64,000 bases of DNA from Coprobacillus cateniformis. Lineage in GTDB: Bacteria > Bacillota_I > Bacilli_A > Erysipelotrichales > Coprobacillaceae. The stretch is from NCBI RefSeq assembly GCF_009767585.1, contig NZ_WSNW01000001.1, positions 62,001-126,000 on the forward strand, read 5' to 3'. Under the pieces are notes generated by a model. It worked only from the letters and a program-made list of their open reading frames with translations, made no database searches and was not told where the DNA came from. The first letter of the stretch is position 1, and every line of letters starts with the position of its first letter. A program made the position numbers and the translations under genes. Of this stretch, positions 23,995-32,867 are shown piece after piece.

Positions 23995-26468
23995 TATTCA
24001 AACCCTACGACTTTATATCCAGCATCTTCAACTGCTTTTGTTAAAACTGTTTCTTCAACATCATGATCTAATTCGATATTTGCACAATTGTTTTTCAAAT
24101 CAACAGTGGCTTTCACACCATCAATACCATTTAATGCTTTTTCAACATGTGCTTGACAATGAGCACACATCATTCCTTCAATATTCATTTTTTTCATCAT
24201 CTTTCTCTCCTTTTTTCTGATCGTTTGTTTCGGTTTAAAAAATCTTAATCTTAAAGCATTACTAACTACAAAGACTGAACTTAAACTCATGGCTGCTGCT
24301 CCAAACATTGGATCTAATAACCAGCCAAAGAATGGATAAAATAGTCCTGCTGCAATTGGAATTCCAATGACATTATAGAAGAACGCCCAGAAAAGATTCT
24401 CTTTAATATTTCTAATAACAGCATGACTGAGTTCAATGGAATGAACAACATCTTGTAAATCATTTTTCATTAAAACCAAATCTGCTGAATCTATAGCAAT
24501 ATCAGTACCAGATGTCATCGCAATTCCAACATCAGCTCTCATCAAAGCTGGCGCATCATTAATTCCATCGCCAACCATAATGACAGTACGCCCCTGCGCT
24601 TGTAAATCTCTGATATGTTTTTCTTTATCTTGAGGTAAAACTTCAGCAATAACTTCTATTCCTAATTTATCACCAATCGCTTTGGCTGTCAAAGCATTAT
24701 CTCCTGTTAACATATAAACAGATAAATTCATATCTCTTAATGATTGAATAGCCTGCTGACTTGTTTCCTTTAAAACATCACTCACAACAATCATACCTAT
24801 CAATTGTTCATCTAATGCATAGTAAAGAGGTGTTTTTCCAAAACTAGCCAACTTTTGTGATGTTTCATAAACATCTGATAAATCAATACCATGTTCTTCC
24901 ATCATCCGTTTGTTTCCAGACAAAAGAGTCTTACCATTGAGTTTTCCTATTAACCCTTGCCCTTGCACCATTTCAAATGAATCAACTGTTTGAAATGTCA
25001 AATCCATTTGTTGAACATATTCAACAATGGCTTTAGCAAGCGGATGTTGTGATGCATTTTCAATAGCAGCTGCTGTTTTCAACAATTCTGTTTCACTTAT
25101 ATGTTGTGGATAGATATCCGTTACTTGAGGTTTCCCTTTGGTTATTGTTCCTGTTTTATCCAAAACAATACTATCAGCCTTTGACAAAAGTTCTAAATTT
25201 TCTGCTGATTTAATGAGTATCCCTAATTGAGCACCTTTTCCAGTTCCAACCATAATAGCCGTTGGTGTGGCAAGCCCTAAAGCACATGGACAAGAAATAA
25301 CCAAGACAGCAATTGCACATGTTAAGGCAAAATGAAATGTTTGAGCGCCAAGCGTTATCCACCCAATAAAAGTCAATAACGAAATCACCATGACAATAGG
25401 AACAAAGATACCACTAATTTGATCAGCTAATTTTGCAATCGGAGCTTTCGATGAACTCGCATCTTCAACCAGCTGAATAATTTTTGAAAGAGTTGTATCA
25501 CCACTTGTATGAGTTACCTTCACCTGAATATAACCTTCTACATTCATTGTTGCTCCAATAATTTTATCATCAACAGATTTATCAACAGGTAAACTTTCAC
25601 CTGTAATCATAGATTCATCAATCGATGTCTGTCCCTTTATAATCACACCATCAACAGGAATGCTTTGTCCTGACTTCACAATAACAATATCTCCAATTTG
25701 GACATCTTCAATGGCCACAACAACTTCTTGTCCATCTATCAAAACAGTTGCAGTTGAAGGCATTAAATTCATTAATTTTTCTATCGCTTCTGATGTTTTC
25801 TTTTTAGAACGAGATTCTAAATATTTTCCCAATGATATTAATGTTAAAATCATCCCAGCTGACTCAAAATAAAGTTGCATCATATACTGATGAGCCTCAT
25901 TCATATTGCCATGACCTAAATCATAGCCCATCATAAAGATAGCATAAATACTATAAATAGCTGCTGCAGCTGAACCTATGGCAATCAAAGTATCCATATT
26001 GGGACTCTTATGCCATAATGACTTGAATCCTCTTTGGAAATAACCACGATTGATATACATGATGGGTAATGTTAAAAATAATTGTGTCAATGCAAAGACC
26101 ATCATATTTTCATGTCCAAGTAAAATATCTGGAAGTGGTGCTCCCATCATATGTCCCATTGAAATATAGAATAGTGGAATCAAGAATACAAATGATAAAA
26201 TCAATGACTTCTTTTTCTCATCAATACTCTCATTTTGAGTTGTCTGTTGAACCTCTGTTTTCTCTGGCATAGCCTTATAACCCGCCTCTTCAACAGTTTT
26301 CATAATCAAAGCATCATTGACTTTGTCTTCATCAAACTCCACAACCATAAAATTGCTTAAAAGATTGACATTCACACTTTGAATACCATCAATATGTCGA
26401 ATGGCTTTATCAATATGTGCACTACACGCACTACAAGTCATACCAATAATATCATACTTTCGTTTCAT
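23994..26468 (-). CDS. copA: Copper-exporting P1B-type ATPase with HMA domains at both ends
   Basis: Exports Cu(I) from the cytoplasm. Order of domains: N-terminal heavy-metal-associated domain (GMTCSACS), eight membrane helices with CPC at residues 393-395, the phosphorylated DKTGT at 437-441, HP motif (SQHPLAKA) and GDGINDAP. Unusually a second HMA domain (about residues 757-824, GMMCAHCQAHVEKAL) is fused to the C-terminus after a basic linker; it looks like a complete CopZ chaperone. The ATG after GGGAGG is chosen; 15 open codons upstream read through the operator. Operon with csoR. Confidence 0.93.
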   Translation of the reverse strand: MKRKYDIIGMTCSACSAHIDKAIRHIDGIQSVNVNLLSNFMVVEFDEDKVNDALIMKTVEEAGYKAMPEKTEVQQTTQNESIDEKKKSLILSFVFLIPLFYISMGHMMGAPLPDILLGHENMMVFALTQLFLTLPIMYINRGYFQRGFKSLWHKSPNMDTLIAIGSAAAAIYSIYAIFMMGYDLGHGNMNEAHQYMMQLYFESAGMILTLISLGKYLESRSKKKTSEAIEKLMNLMPSTATVLIDGQEVVVAIEDVQIGDIVIVKSGQSIPVDGVIIKGQTSIDESMITGESLPVDKSVDDKIIGATMNVEGYIQVKVTHTSGDTTLSKIIQLVEDASSSKAPIAKLADQISGIFVPIVMVISLLTFIGWITLGAQTFHFALTCAIAVLVISCPCALGLATPTAIMVGTGKGAQLGILIKSAENLELLSKADSIVLDKTGTITKGKPQVTDIYPQHISETELLKTAAAIENASQHPLAKAIVEYVQQMDLTFQTVDSFEMVQGQGLIGKLNGKTLLSGNKRMMEEHGIDLSDVYETSQKLASFGKTPLYYALDEQLIGMIVVSDVLKETSQQAIQSLRDMNLSVYMLTGDNALTAKAIGDKLGIEVIAEVLPQDKEKHIRDLQAQGRTVIMVGDGINDAPALMRADVGIAMTSGTDIAIDSADLVLMKNDLQDVVHSIELSHAVIRNIKENLFWAFFYNVIGIPIAAGLFYPFFGWLLDPMFGAAAMSLSSVFVVSNALRLRFFKPKQTIRKKERKMMKKMNIEGMMCAHCQAHVEKALNGIDGVKATVDLKNNCANIELDHDVEETVLTKAVEDAGYKVVGFE

Positions 26469-26481
26469 AACAATACCTCCC

Positions 26482-26530
26482 ACCCCTAAGGGGTATACTA
26501 ACATTATATACATTCTTTCTGATTTGTCAA
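26482..26530 (-). promoter_or_regulatory. copA promoter and CsoR operator
   Basis: Minus-strand TTGACA (26525-26530), 16-nt spacer, TATAAT (26503-26508). Just downstream lies TATACCCCTTAGGGGT, a palindrome (core ACCCCTTAGGGGT, 26482-26494) that fits the G/C-tract CsoR operators known from Gram-positives. It sits between the start of transcription and the ribosome site. Confidence 0.85.
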
Positions 26531-26574
26531 AGCATATGAAAAAAGAAGTTATCTTTATGATAACCCCTTCACTC

Positions 26575-27543
26575 TTATTTATACTTTATAACCTTACGAT
26601 ATCCTGTTACAAAATCAACCTCATTCTCTAATTCCTCACCTTTTTTAAAATGCTGTAGATTACGAATAACAAGATCAGTGAAATAATCTCTTGCACTTTT
26701 CCAAGCATATCCACCTGAAGCATGAGGTGTTATCAATACATTCTTCAAATCCCATAAGTCATGTTCTTGATTTAATGGCTCTTCTTCAACAACATCTAAG
26801 CCAACCCCATAAAGATGTCCAGTTTCCAAAACTTCAATTAAATCATTTGTACATATTGCACTTCCTCTGCCAATATTAATAAGAACAGCATCACCCTTCA
26901 TCAAGAATAAACGTTTTTTATCAAACATATGAATTGTTTCTCTGGTTTGCGGTAATGCTAAAATAACAAAATCAGCTTGCGGTAAAACTTCATCAATATG
27001 ACTTGTTGTATACAGTTCATCAATACATGGAGGGAGCGGCGATAAAGTTCTTTTAACACCTATAATATGACAATCAAATGCTTTTAAACGCTTTGCTAAT
27101 TCATATCCTAAATCTCCTAATCCAATAATTGCAACTGTACTCTGATAAAGCTCTTTTCCAGTGGAAACACTCTGCCATAAGTGTTCATCCATATGATGGA
27201 TATAAGTCTTAATATTCTTATTTAATGTAAGAATCAAACCTAATGTATGCTCAGCAATAGCTTTTCCATACGTACCACTCGCATTTGTTAATTTTGTGCG
27301 AGGATGCAGTAAACCTGCTTTGACATAGCCATCACTCCCAGCACTATGTAACATCATTAATTGTATATTATCTCGATTCAAATTGACATGATCAGCAACA
27401 TTTCCAACAATCACATCACAGTTATCTATCATATTCTGAGTCACAGTATGCCCATCGCCATAAATAAATTCATCTTCCAAAAAACTCATTTCAATCTTCT
27501 CAAAGTTCTCTTTTTGTAAAGGTGCTAACATTAGTATTCTCAT
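26575..27543 (-). CDS. D-isomer-specific 2-hydroxyacid dehydrogenase
   Basis: NAD-dependent dehydrogenase of 323 residues. The Rossmann motif is GLGDLGYELAKRL; catalytic residues are the Arg in NIGRGSAI, the Glu in VEEEPL and the His in TPHASGG. The first 100 residues are the usual substrate-binding half. The sequence is closest in style to the glyoxylate/phosphoglycerate-dehydrogenase-like group; substrate is not evident. AAGGAGGAG 6 nt upstream decides this ATG over an earlier in-frame ATG. Monocistronic. Confidence 0.88.
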   Translation of the reverse strand: MRILMLAPLQKENFEKIEMSFLEDEFIYGDGHTVTQNMIDNCDVIVGNVADHVNLNRDNIQLMMLHSAGSDGYVKAGLLHPRTKLTNASGTYGKAIAEHTLGLILTLNKNIKTYIHHMDEHLWQSVSTGKELYQSTVAIIGLGDLGYELAKRLKAFDCHIIGVKRTLSPLPPCIDELYTTSHIDEVLPQADFVILALPQTRETIHMFDKKRLFLMKGDAVLINIGRGSAICTNDLIEVLETGHLYGVGLDVVEEEPLNQEHDLWDLKNVLITPHASGGYAWKSARDYFTDLVIRNLQHFKKGEELENEVDFVTGYRKVIKYK

Positions 27544-27756
27544 ATAACTCCTCCTTGATAGCATTATAACACCTTTTGTTCTATTACAGATAAAAAACTT
27601 AGATATATGAAAAGAAATCACTTTATTGACGAGTCAAAATTCCTTCTTCTCATACCTAAAATCAGTGGGAACAGAGTTAACATCTTAACGAATCTATTTG
27701 ATTTCTACTCTTTAAGTTTTACTTGCATCTTATCATGAATAAACTCTGTCAAAAAG

Positions 27757-27777
27757 AAAAATCACCATATGGTGATT
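27757..27777 (-). terminator. Terminator of the aspartate kinase gene
   Basis: Seven-bp stem AATCACC/GGTGATT, 4-nt loop, TTTTTCTTTTT on the minus strand; overlaps the stop codon. Confidence 0.8.
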
Positions 27778-29089
27778 AATCAATAAATTCATTATAAATT
27801 GCTTTAATAGCTGGTTCAAAATAACAATTTCTAACACCAATAATAATATTTAACTCACTTGATCCCTGATCAATCATCTTGATGTTAATATTTTCTTTAG
27901 CAAGGGCATTGAACACTCTCGCAGCTGTTCCTCGACTTGCTTTCATACCACGACCAACGACAGCAATTAATGCCAAATCTGATTCAAGTTCAATCGAATC
28001 TGGTTGAACTGCTCGATGGAGTCCTGCCAAAACATCTTGTTCTTTATCAATAAATTCATCAGTATTCACAATAATTGTCATTGTATCAATACCAGAAGGC
28101 ATATGTTCAAAAGACAAATCATGTGCTTCAAAAACTTCTAATACTTTACGCCCAAATCCAATCTCAGAGTTCATCATATCTTTTTCAATCATAACAGTTG
28201 CAAAACCTTTTGTTCCTGCAATCCCAGTAATAACATGGGCAGGTTTATGACATGTGCTTTCAACAATTAAAGTTCCTGGATCTTCGGGATGATTTGTATT
28301 TTTTATATTAATAGGGATCCCTTCACTACGTACTGGGAAAACAGAATTTTCATGAAGAACAGAAGCTCCCATATAAGATAATTCTCTTAACTCTTTATAC
28401 GTAATTGTTTCAATCACATCAGGCTCCTTCACAATACGTGGATCAGCAATTAAAAAGCCAGAGACATCAGTCCAGTTTTCGTATAAATCTACTTTTCCAT
28501 TTTTAGCAACAATTGAACCAGTAACATCAGAACCACCACGTGAGAATGCTTTAATAATCCCCGAACCATCATTTAATGACCCATAGAATCCAGGTATAAC
28601 TGCATTTTCAACATTGGCTAAGGCAGCAGATAAAATAGGATCTGTCTTTTCAATATCATAATTCCCATGTTCATCAATAAAAATAACATCTTTAGGATCT
28701 ATAAACTGAAATTCAAGATAATGAGCTAGAACTTTCCCATTTAAATATTCTCCACGGCTAGCTGCATAATCTTCACCAATTTGATCTTCAAATGCTTTTT
28801 TCATGATTTCAAAATCTTCATCTAAAGAGATATTTAATTTTAACCCATCAATAATATCTTGATATCTTTCTTTGATTTCTTCAAATGTTGCATTGAATTC
28901 AGATTTGTTTTGAGCACGATAAGCCTTATATAATAAATCAGTCACTTTTGTATCTTCTTTAAATCTTTTTCCTGGTGCACTTGGTACAACAAATTTTCTT
29001 TCCTTATCTTCTTTAATAATTTGATATACTTTTTTAAATTGCTTGGCATCTGCTAAAGAAGATCCACCAAATTTAACAACTTTACTCAT
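27776..29089 (-). CDS. Aspartate kinase
   Basis: Phosphorylates L-aspartate, the first step to lysine, threonine, methionine and diaminopimelate. The N-terminus VVKFGGSSLADA is the classic kinase start; the KFGG, GRGGSDVTGS and ENWTDVSGF motifs follow. Two ACT domains fill the C-terminus (about residues 300-437), so feedback control is likely. The ATG after GGGGAG is used. No lysine riboswitch or T-box was seen upstream. Single gene, with a terminator. Confidence 0.93.
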   Translation of the reverse strand: MSKVVKFGGSSLADAKQFKKVYQIIKEDKERKFVVPSAPGKRFKEDTKVTDLLYKAYRAQNKSEFNATFEEIKERYQDIIDGLKLNISLDEDFEIMKKAFEDQIGEDYAASRGEYLNGKVLAHYLEFQFIDPKDVIFIDEHGNYDIEKTDPILSAALANVENAVIPGFYGSLNDGSGIIKAFSRGGSDVTGSIVAKNGKVDLYENWTDVSGFLIADPRIVKEPDVIETITYKELRELSYMGASVLHENSVFPVRSEGIPINIKNTNHPEDPGTLIVESTCHKPAHVITGIAGTKGFATVMIEKDMMNSEIGFGRKVLEVFEAHDLSFEHMPSGIDTMTIIVNTDEFIDKEQDVLAGLHRAVQPDSIELESDLALIAVVGRGMKASRGTAARVFNALAKENINIKMIDQGSSELNIIIGVRNCYFEPAIKAIYNEFID

Positions 29090-29191
29090 AAATTCTCCCC
29101 TTTTCAATCACATATGTTATACATAAGAATACAATATTCTCATCTCTTTATCAATAGATTTCATATTTAATCAATAAAAGAAGTCATATAC

Positions 29192-29242
29192 TTATTTTTT
29201 GAATTCATCTATTTGTTCATCAGTAAAATAATTTCTTCCCAT
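29192..29242 (-). pseudogene. Possible remnant of an IS3-family transposase orfA
   Basis: Seventeen codons reading MGRNYFTDEQIDEFKK then stop. This looks like the conserved N-terminus of IS3/IS150-type OrfA proteins (MGRNYFTEEQ... in related bacteria, from memory). Nothing recognisable follows, so it would be a truncated fossil. Too short for certainty. Confidence 0.3.
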
Positions 29243-29274
29243 TTTTAACACATCTTTTCTTTAAGTATACAAAA

Positions 29275-29321
29275 ATACCCTATAGATGACACGCTTTTTT
29301 ATTTCGTGTCCATTCTATAGG
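29275..29321 (-). terminator. Long terminator hairpin of the TM2 gene
   Basis: Imperfect 15-bp stem (CCTATAGA...GACACG / CGTGTC..CTATAGG) with an 11-nt loop, then GTATTTTTG on the minus strand. Confidence 0.75.
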
Positions 29322-29342
29322 ATATAGATTCATAAACTTCTT

Positions 29343-29759
29343 TTATTGTAAGAGATTGTCGTCACCGTCTCTCTCAATTGAACCTGTTAATATCAAAAGT
29401 GCATCAATAATACCCCAAACAACAGAAACAAATGTTGTAAGACCAAAGGTCAAAATTCCCATAAAGAATAAAACTATTTGTATAAATCCTTTAGATGAGT
29501 AACCTAAATAAAAATTATGAACACCTAAGCCACCTAAAATGATGCCTAATAAAATTGCTACAACTTTTGATTTATAAACTATCGGTTTATTTCTTTCAGG
29601 TATGATATGGTAGCCACAAGTTAAACATGTCTCCATATTTCCTTCAATCTCTGCACCACAATTAGGACAATGATTTCTTGGCAAAACTATTTTACTACCA
29701 CAAAAACTACAAAATTGACTACCCTCTTTAATTTCTTTCCCACAATTTGGACAATACAT
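29343..29759 (-). CDS. Double zinc-ribbon TM2-domain membrane protein
   Basis: A 138-residue protein. Two zinc ribbons at the N-terminus (MYCPNCGKEI...FCSFCG and HCPNCGAEI...CLTCG) are followed by a TM2 domain (about residues 65-125): two helices joined by GGLGVHNFYLGY, the family hallmark. TM2 proteins are widespread in Firmicutes without a clear role. It lies 11 nt after xpt and may be co-transcribed with it. Confidence 0.85.
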   Translation of the reverse strand: MYCPNCGKEIKEGSQFCSFCGSKIVLPRNHCPNCGAEIEGNMETCLTCGYHIIPERNKPIVYKSKVVAILLGIILGGLGVHNFYLGYSSKGFIQIVLFFMGILTFGLTTFVSVVWGIIDALLILTGSIERDGDDNLLQ

Positions 29760-29770
29760 TTTATCCCTCT

Positions 29771-30352
29771 TTACTTTCTAAAAGTGATTTCACTTGTTTG
29801 GTCATTCATACTTTCAATAATTGCCAATGATTCTAAATGATATCCAGCTTCTCTTATTTTATGGCCACCCTCTTGATACCCTTTTTCAATCACAATTCCA
29901 ACACCTTCAACAACACCACCAGCTTGTTGAACCAAATCAATCAAACCAAAAATAGCACATCCATTCGCTAAGAAATCATCAATAATTAAAACATGATCAT
30001 CTTGATTTAAATATTGCTTTGAAACAACAACATCGTTTGTTTTTTGATGTGTATAAGAATCTATACGGGTATGATAAAGTTCATCTGATATATTTGATGT
30101 TTTTGCTTTCTTTGCAAAAACAACAGGAACATAACCAAAATGTCTTGATGCCATAACAGCAACACCAATACCACTTGCTTCAATTGTTAATATTTTTGTG
30201 ATTTTTTTATCTTTAAATAATTCTTTAAATTCTTCTCCCATTTTTTCTAGAAAAGAAACATCTATTTGATGATTTAAAAAACTATCTACTTTCAAGACAT
30301 TTCCTTCTTTAACAATACCTTCTTTTAATATTTTTTCTTCTAATGCTTTCAT
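29771..30352 (-). CDS. xpt: Xanthine phosphoribosyltransferase
   Basis: Purine salvage enzyme joining xanthine to PRPP to give XMP. At 193 residues it has the length of Bacillus Xpt. The PRPP loop is VLIIDDFLANGCA; the N-terminal MKALEEKILKEGIV...VDSFLNHQID is characteristic of Xpt, as is EASGIGVAVMA. It lies 8 nt after a GNAT gene, leaving no space for the purine riboswitch usual before xpt, so regulation probably differs from Bacillus. A TM2 protein gene follows. Confidence 0.93.
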   Translation of the reverse strand: MKALEEKILKEGIVKEGNVLKVDSFLNHQIDVSFLEKMGEEFKELFKDKKITKILTIEASGIGVAVMASRHFGYVPVVFAKKAKTSNISDELYHTRIDSYTHQKTNDVVVSKQYLNQDDHVLIIDDFLANGCAIFGLIDLVQQAGGVVEGVGIVIEKGYQEGGHKIREAGYHLESLAIIESMNDQTSEITFRK

Positions 30353-30360
30353 AATACTCC

Positions 30361-30879
30361 TTATACCATTTGTTGATAAACAACTCTAAATATTTGTTTT
30401 TTTATTTGGTCAAATGAATAAACATTGATGGATTCCGGATAACTCATCAACATCAGATTCACTTCTGTTGCATTTGACCTTAATGTAGGCTGAATATAAT
30501 GAAAAGGATTTAAAACATAACCATTTCTTTCATAGAAACCAATGCGACGTTTTGAGATATCATCTGTTGGTTCTTCCACTTCCAATATAAGAAGTTTATG
30601 AGGAAATAAAGTTTTCATTTCATCTAAAAGAATACTTCCAATACCTTGTCCACGTACAGATTCATCCACAGCAAAGTTTTCCAAATATACAAAATCATCA
30701 AATTCCCAAATAAGCAATGCTCCAGTTAATTTGTTATTTTGATAATAACCATAAACATCAAACTCACCTTTTTCTAATAAAGGAAGCATTTTTTCATATG
30801 GTCTTAATTCAGCTGGTATAAATGCTTTTTCAAACAATGCATAGACTTCATCAAACTCTTGTATGTTTAGTTTTTTCAT
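30361..30879 (-). CDS. GNAT-family N-acetyltransferase
   Basis: Acetyl-CoA-dependent acetyltransferase of 172 residues. The acetyl-CoA loop is VDESVRGQGIGSILL, and NFAVDE and FYERNGYVLNP are typical of the fold. The ATG chosen lies 9 nt after GAGGAGG; an ATG upstream of that site is not used. It is directly upstream of xpt and may be the first gene of that transcript. Substrate unknown. Confidence 0.82.
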   Translation of the reverse strand: MKKLNIQEFDEVYALFEKAFIPAELRPYEKMLPLLEKGEFDVYGYYQNNKLTGALLIWEFDDFVYLENFAVDESVRGQGIGSILLDEMKTLFPHKLLILEVEEPTDDISKRRIGFYERNGYVLNPFHYIQPTLRSNATEVNLMLMSYPESINVYSFDQIKKQIFRVVYQQMV

Positions 30880-30911
30880 TCTTAATTCCTCCTCTTCCAT
30901 ATTTTAACATA

Positions 30912-30943
30912 TTAAAAAGAACATACAAGTAAAAGTATGTTCT
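30912..30943 (-). terminator. Terminator of the short superoxide reductase gene
   Basis: Nine-bp stem AGAACATAC/GTATGTTCT, 8-nt loop, TTTTT on the minus strand; overlaps the stop codon. Confidence 0.8.
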
Positions 30944-31301
30944 AAGCAACTTCTTTCCATAAACCATGAAGATTACAATATCCATAGACTTCTAATGCTT
31001 CATCATCTTCTGACAGTTCAAATGTAACAATAGGTGTATCTAAATATGACAACATTTTGTATTGTCCACCTTGTTTGGTTTTTAAGAAAATCATAGAGAT
31101 ATGATGTTCTTGTGTCATTGGATGCATGACATCACCAACTTTTACTTTCACTTGTTGTTTTTCTTTTGTGATAATTGGTTGGTGTTTTGTTTCATCGCCT
31201 TCATGTTTTTCTACAAGAACATGAAGTAATTCTTCACTATCCTGAACTTCTTCATCAAATTGTAGAAAAAAGTTATCATTTTTGTTTTTATAAAAATGCA
31301 T
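30942..31301 (-). CDS. Superoxide reductase-like protein without the rubredoxin-type domain
   Basis: Reduces superoxide to peroxide at a mononuclear His4-Cys iron centre. The ligand positions are present: KHQPII, MHPMTQEHHI and YCNLHGLWK. The N-terminal desulforedoxin-like Cys4 domain is replaced by about 35 residues without cysteines (HFYKNKNDNFFLQFDEE), so it is neelaredoxin-like in cofactor content. The start is placed at the ATG 9 nt after GGGAG. It groups with a rhodanese-like lipoprotein gene and lies 2.5 kb from a full-length desulfoferrodoxin. Confidence 0.85.
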   Translation of the reverse strand: MHFYKNKNDNFFLQFDEEVQDSEELLHVLVEKHEGDETKHQPIITKEKQQVKVKVGDVMHPMTQEHHISMIFLKTKQGGQYKMLSYLDTPIVTFELSEDDEALEVYGYCNLHGLWKEVA

Positions 31302-31348
31302 TTTTATCATCTCCCATTTCATTATGGGTATTTATTACATTTTTATTC

Positions 31349-31711
31349 TTATTTTTCTATTTCATATGGCCAATCGTTAATTCCACCAAAATCATATACA
31401 TGTGTATAGCCTAGTTTAACTAATTTTTGTGCTGCTTTTGCACTACGATTCCCACTTCGACAATAAACCAATACAGTTTGATCTTTATCAGGAAGTTCCT
31501 GATTGTTTTCTTGAATCTGTGATAAAGGTATTAATTGAGCCTCTCTGATATGACCTTGCTGATATTCGCTTTCTTCTCTTACATCCAAAATAACAACATC
31601 TTGTGTTCCCATCATTTCTTTAGCATCTTTTGCTGAAATTGTTTCATATGTAACAGAAGATGTACACCCTACTAAAAAAAGACCTGTAATCATTGCTTTT
31701 AAACTTTTCAT
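31349..31711 (-). CDS. Rhodanese-domain lipoprotein
   Basis: Secreted, probably lipid-anchored: a signal peptide of about 15 residues ends in the lipobox LVGC. A single rhodanese domain fills the rest, with active-site loop VYCRSGNRS (catalytic Cys) and LDVREESEYQQGHI. It probably handles sulfane sulfur outside the membrane. It is followed at 47 nt by the short superoxide reductase gene, perhaps one transcript. AAAGGAG precedes the ATG. Confidence 0.88.
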   Translation of the reverse strand: MKSLKAMITGLFLVGCTSSVTYETISAKDAKEMMGTQDVVILDVREESEYQQGHIREAQLIPLSQIQENNQELPDKDQTVLVYCRSGNRSAKAAQKLVKLGYTHVYDFGGINDWPYEIEK

Positions 31712-31959
31712 ATGTTTCTCCTTTTCAGTATGACTAATATAAACTACATCATATTTTATACTTAAATCAAATTCTTCCCATTCATAATAGAGATATTCTT
31801 TTCTTTATATTATCATGTTTCATATTATCTGACTATTCATATGCAATAGAAATCCAGACAAGGTTAGACATACTTCGCAATTCTTGACATTATTTTATAA
31901 ATTGTGACTATAAATATTAGACATTATCCTTGCAAATCAAACAAATACTGGCTATATCC
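31712..31959. other. AT-rich gap, nothing recognised
   Basis: Upstream DNA of two divergent genes. No reading frame with a ribosome site and no strong hairpin. The promoter of the rightward gene begins at the right edge. Confidence 0.4.
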
Positions 31960-31988
31960 TTGAGATTTATGTAAGCGCTTTATATAAT
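31960..31988 (+). promoter_or_regulatory. Promoter with an embedded cre-like site
   Basis: TTGAGA (-35), 17-nt spacer, TATAAT (-10). Within the spacer lies TGTAAGCGCTTTAT (31970-31983), a good match to the CcpA catabolite-responsive element, so binding would block RNA polymerase. Confidence 0.6.
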
Positions 31989-32042
31989 AGAATTAACAAA
32001 GGCCTTTGCGAATATCTTTATTGCATGAAGGAGAATATAACT

Positions 32043-32822
32043 ATGAAAAAACTGAATAAAGAACAAACATTTCTAACCATTAAGCAACAGATTCTAACAC
32101 ACAATCCAGAATACGTTGCGGAGATTTACTATGCTTTAGGTGCCAATAAACAAGCATTAGAAAAAATAAATGATGTTTATTATGAAATGGTACTCCATAA
32201 TAATAACGAAAAGGATTCATATATCCAAGACTACAAAAATCAGCTTTATAGCCTTATAAACAATAATCAAAACATTCCACACATTGATTTAACAACAAAA
32301 TTAACAGATACATTTCACGCTATTAACATGAGTTCTCATGAAACACTTTTATACTGTCATCAAAGTTTCTGGTTACATATCAAAAATCATATCCAAACAT
32401 TTCATTATCATGATTATCAAGATATTTTTAATAATGAAAAAGCTCAATATCTATTTGAGGACTGGCTAATTGAAGTAGATGAGGATTTAAATCATATCCA
32501 TCAGACGAAAGAACTTCTTACTATTATTTCAGATATAAAAGAAATGATTAATTTCTCTAATAATCATCATATATTAAGTTTAATTTTAAGCATTGAAGCA
32601 GAATGTTATGAACAATTAGGACAAGAAACACAATGTGATTATTTCTATCAGCAGAATATAAAAAAAGAGCCTCATGATCCACAACTTTATCTTGGCTATC
32701 TCTTAACTCTCTTTGATCGCTATCATCATCATATATCACAATTCTATCAAAATATTCCTTTTCATCATTTAGATAACTCTCCATCTAAATATGAAATTAT
32801 TGATTTTATGGAAGAACAGTAA
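32043..32822 (+). CDS. Helical protein of unknown function
   Basis: I do not recognise this 260-residue protein. It is predicted to be all helical and cytoplasmic, with regularly spaced Tyr/Leu/His and paired helices that could be TPR-like (for example AEIYYALGANKQALEKIND and LSIEAECYEQLGQETQCDYFYQQNI). The ATG 9 nt after AAGGAG is chosen. It has its own promoter with a cre-like site, so expression may be repressed by good carbon sources. Strong terminator follows. Confidence 0.65.
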   Translation: MKKLNKEQTFLTIKQQILTHNPEYVAEIYYALGANKQALEKINDVYYEMVLHNNNEKDSYIQDYKNQLYSLINNNQNIPHIDLTTKLTDTFHAINMSSHETLLYCHQSFWLHIKNHIQTFHYHDYQDIFNNEKAQYLFEDWLIEVDEDLNHIHQTKELLTIISDIKEMINFSNNHHILSLILSIEAECYEQLGQETQCDYFYQQNIKKEPHDPQLYLGYLLTLFDRYHHHISQFYQNIPFHHLDNSPSKYEIIDFMEEQ

Positions 32823-32827
32823 GACTA

Positions 32828-32858
32828 AAACCCACTATTTTAAATAATGGGTTTCTTT
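32828..32858 (+). terminator. Terminator of the helical-protein gene
   Basis: Twelve-bp stem with one mismatch (AAACCCACTATT/AATAATGGGTTT), then CTTTTC. Confidence 0.75.
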
Positions 32859-32867
32859 TCATGATAG

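Noticed and set aside
29090..29191. Lysine riboswitch or T-box before aspartate kinase
   Set aside because: The short leader shows neither a T-box sequence nor a structured region of suitable length.
30353..30360. Purine riboswitch before xpt
   Set aside because: Only 8 nt separate xpt from the preceding gene; there is no room for an aptamer and none was seen further upstream.
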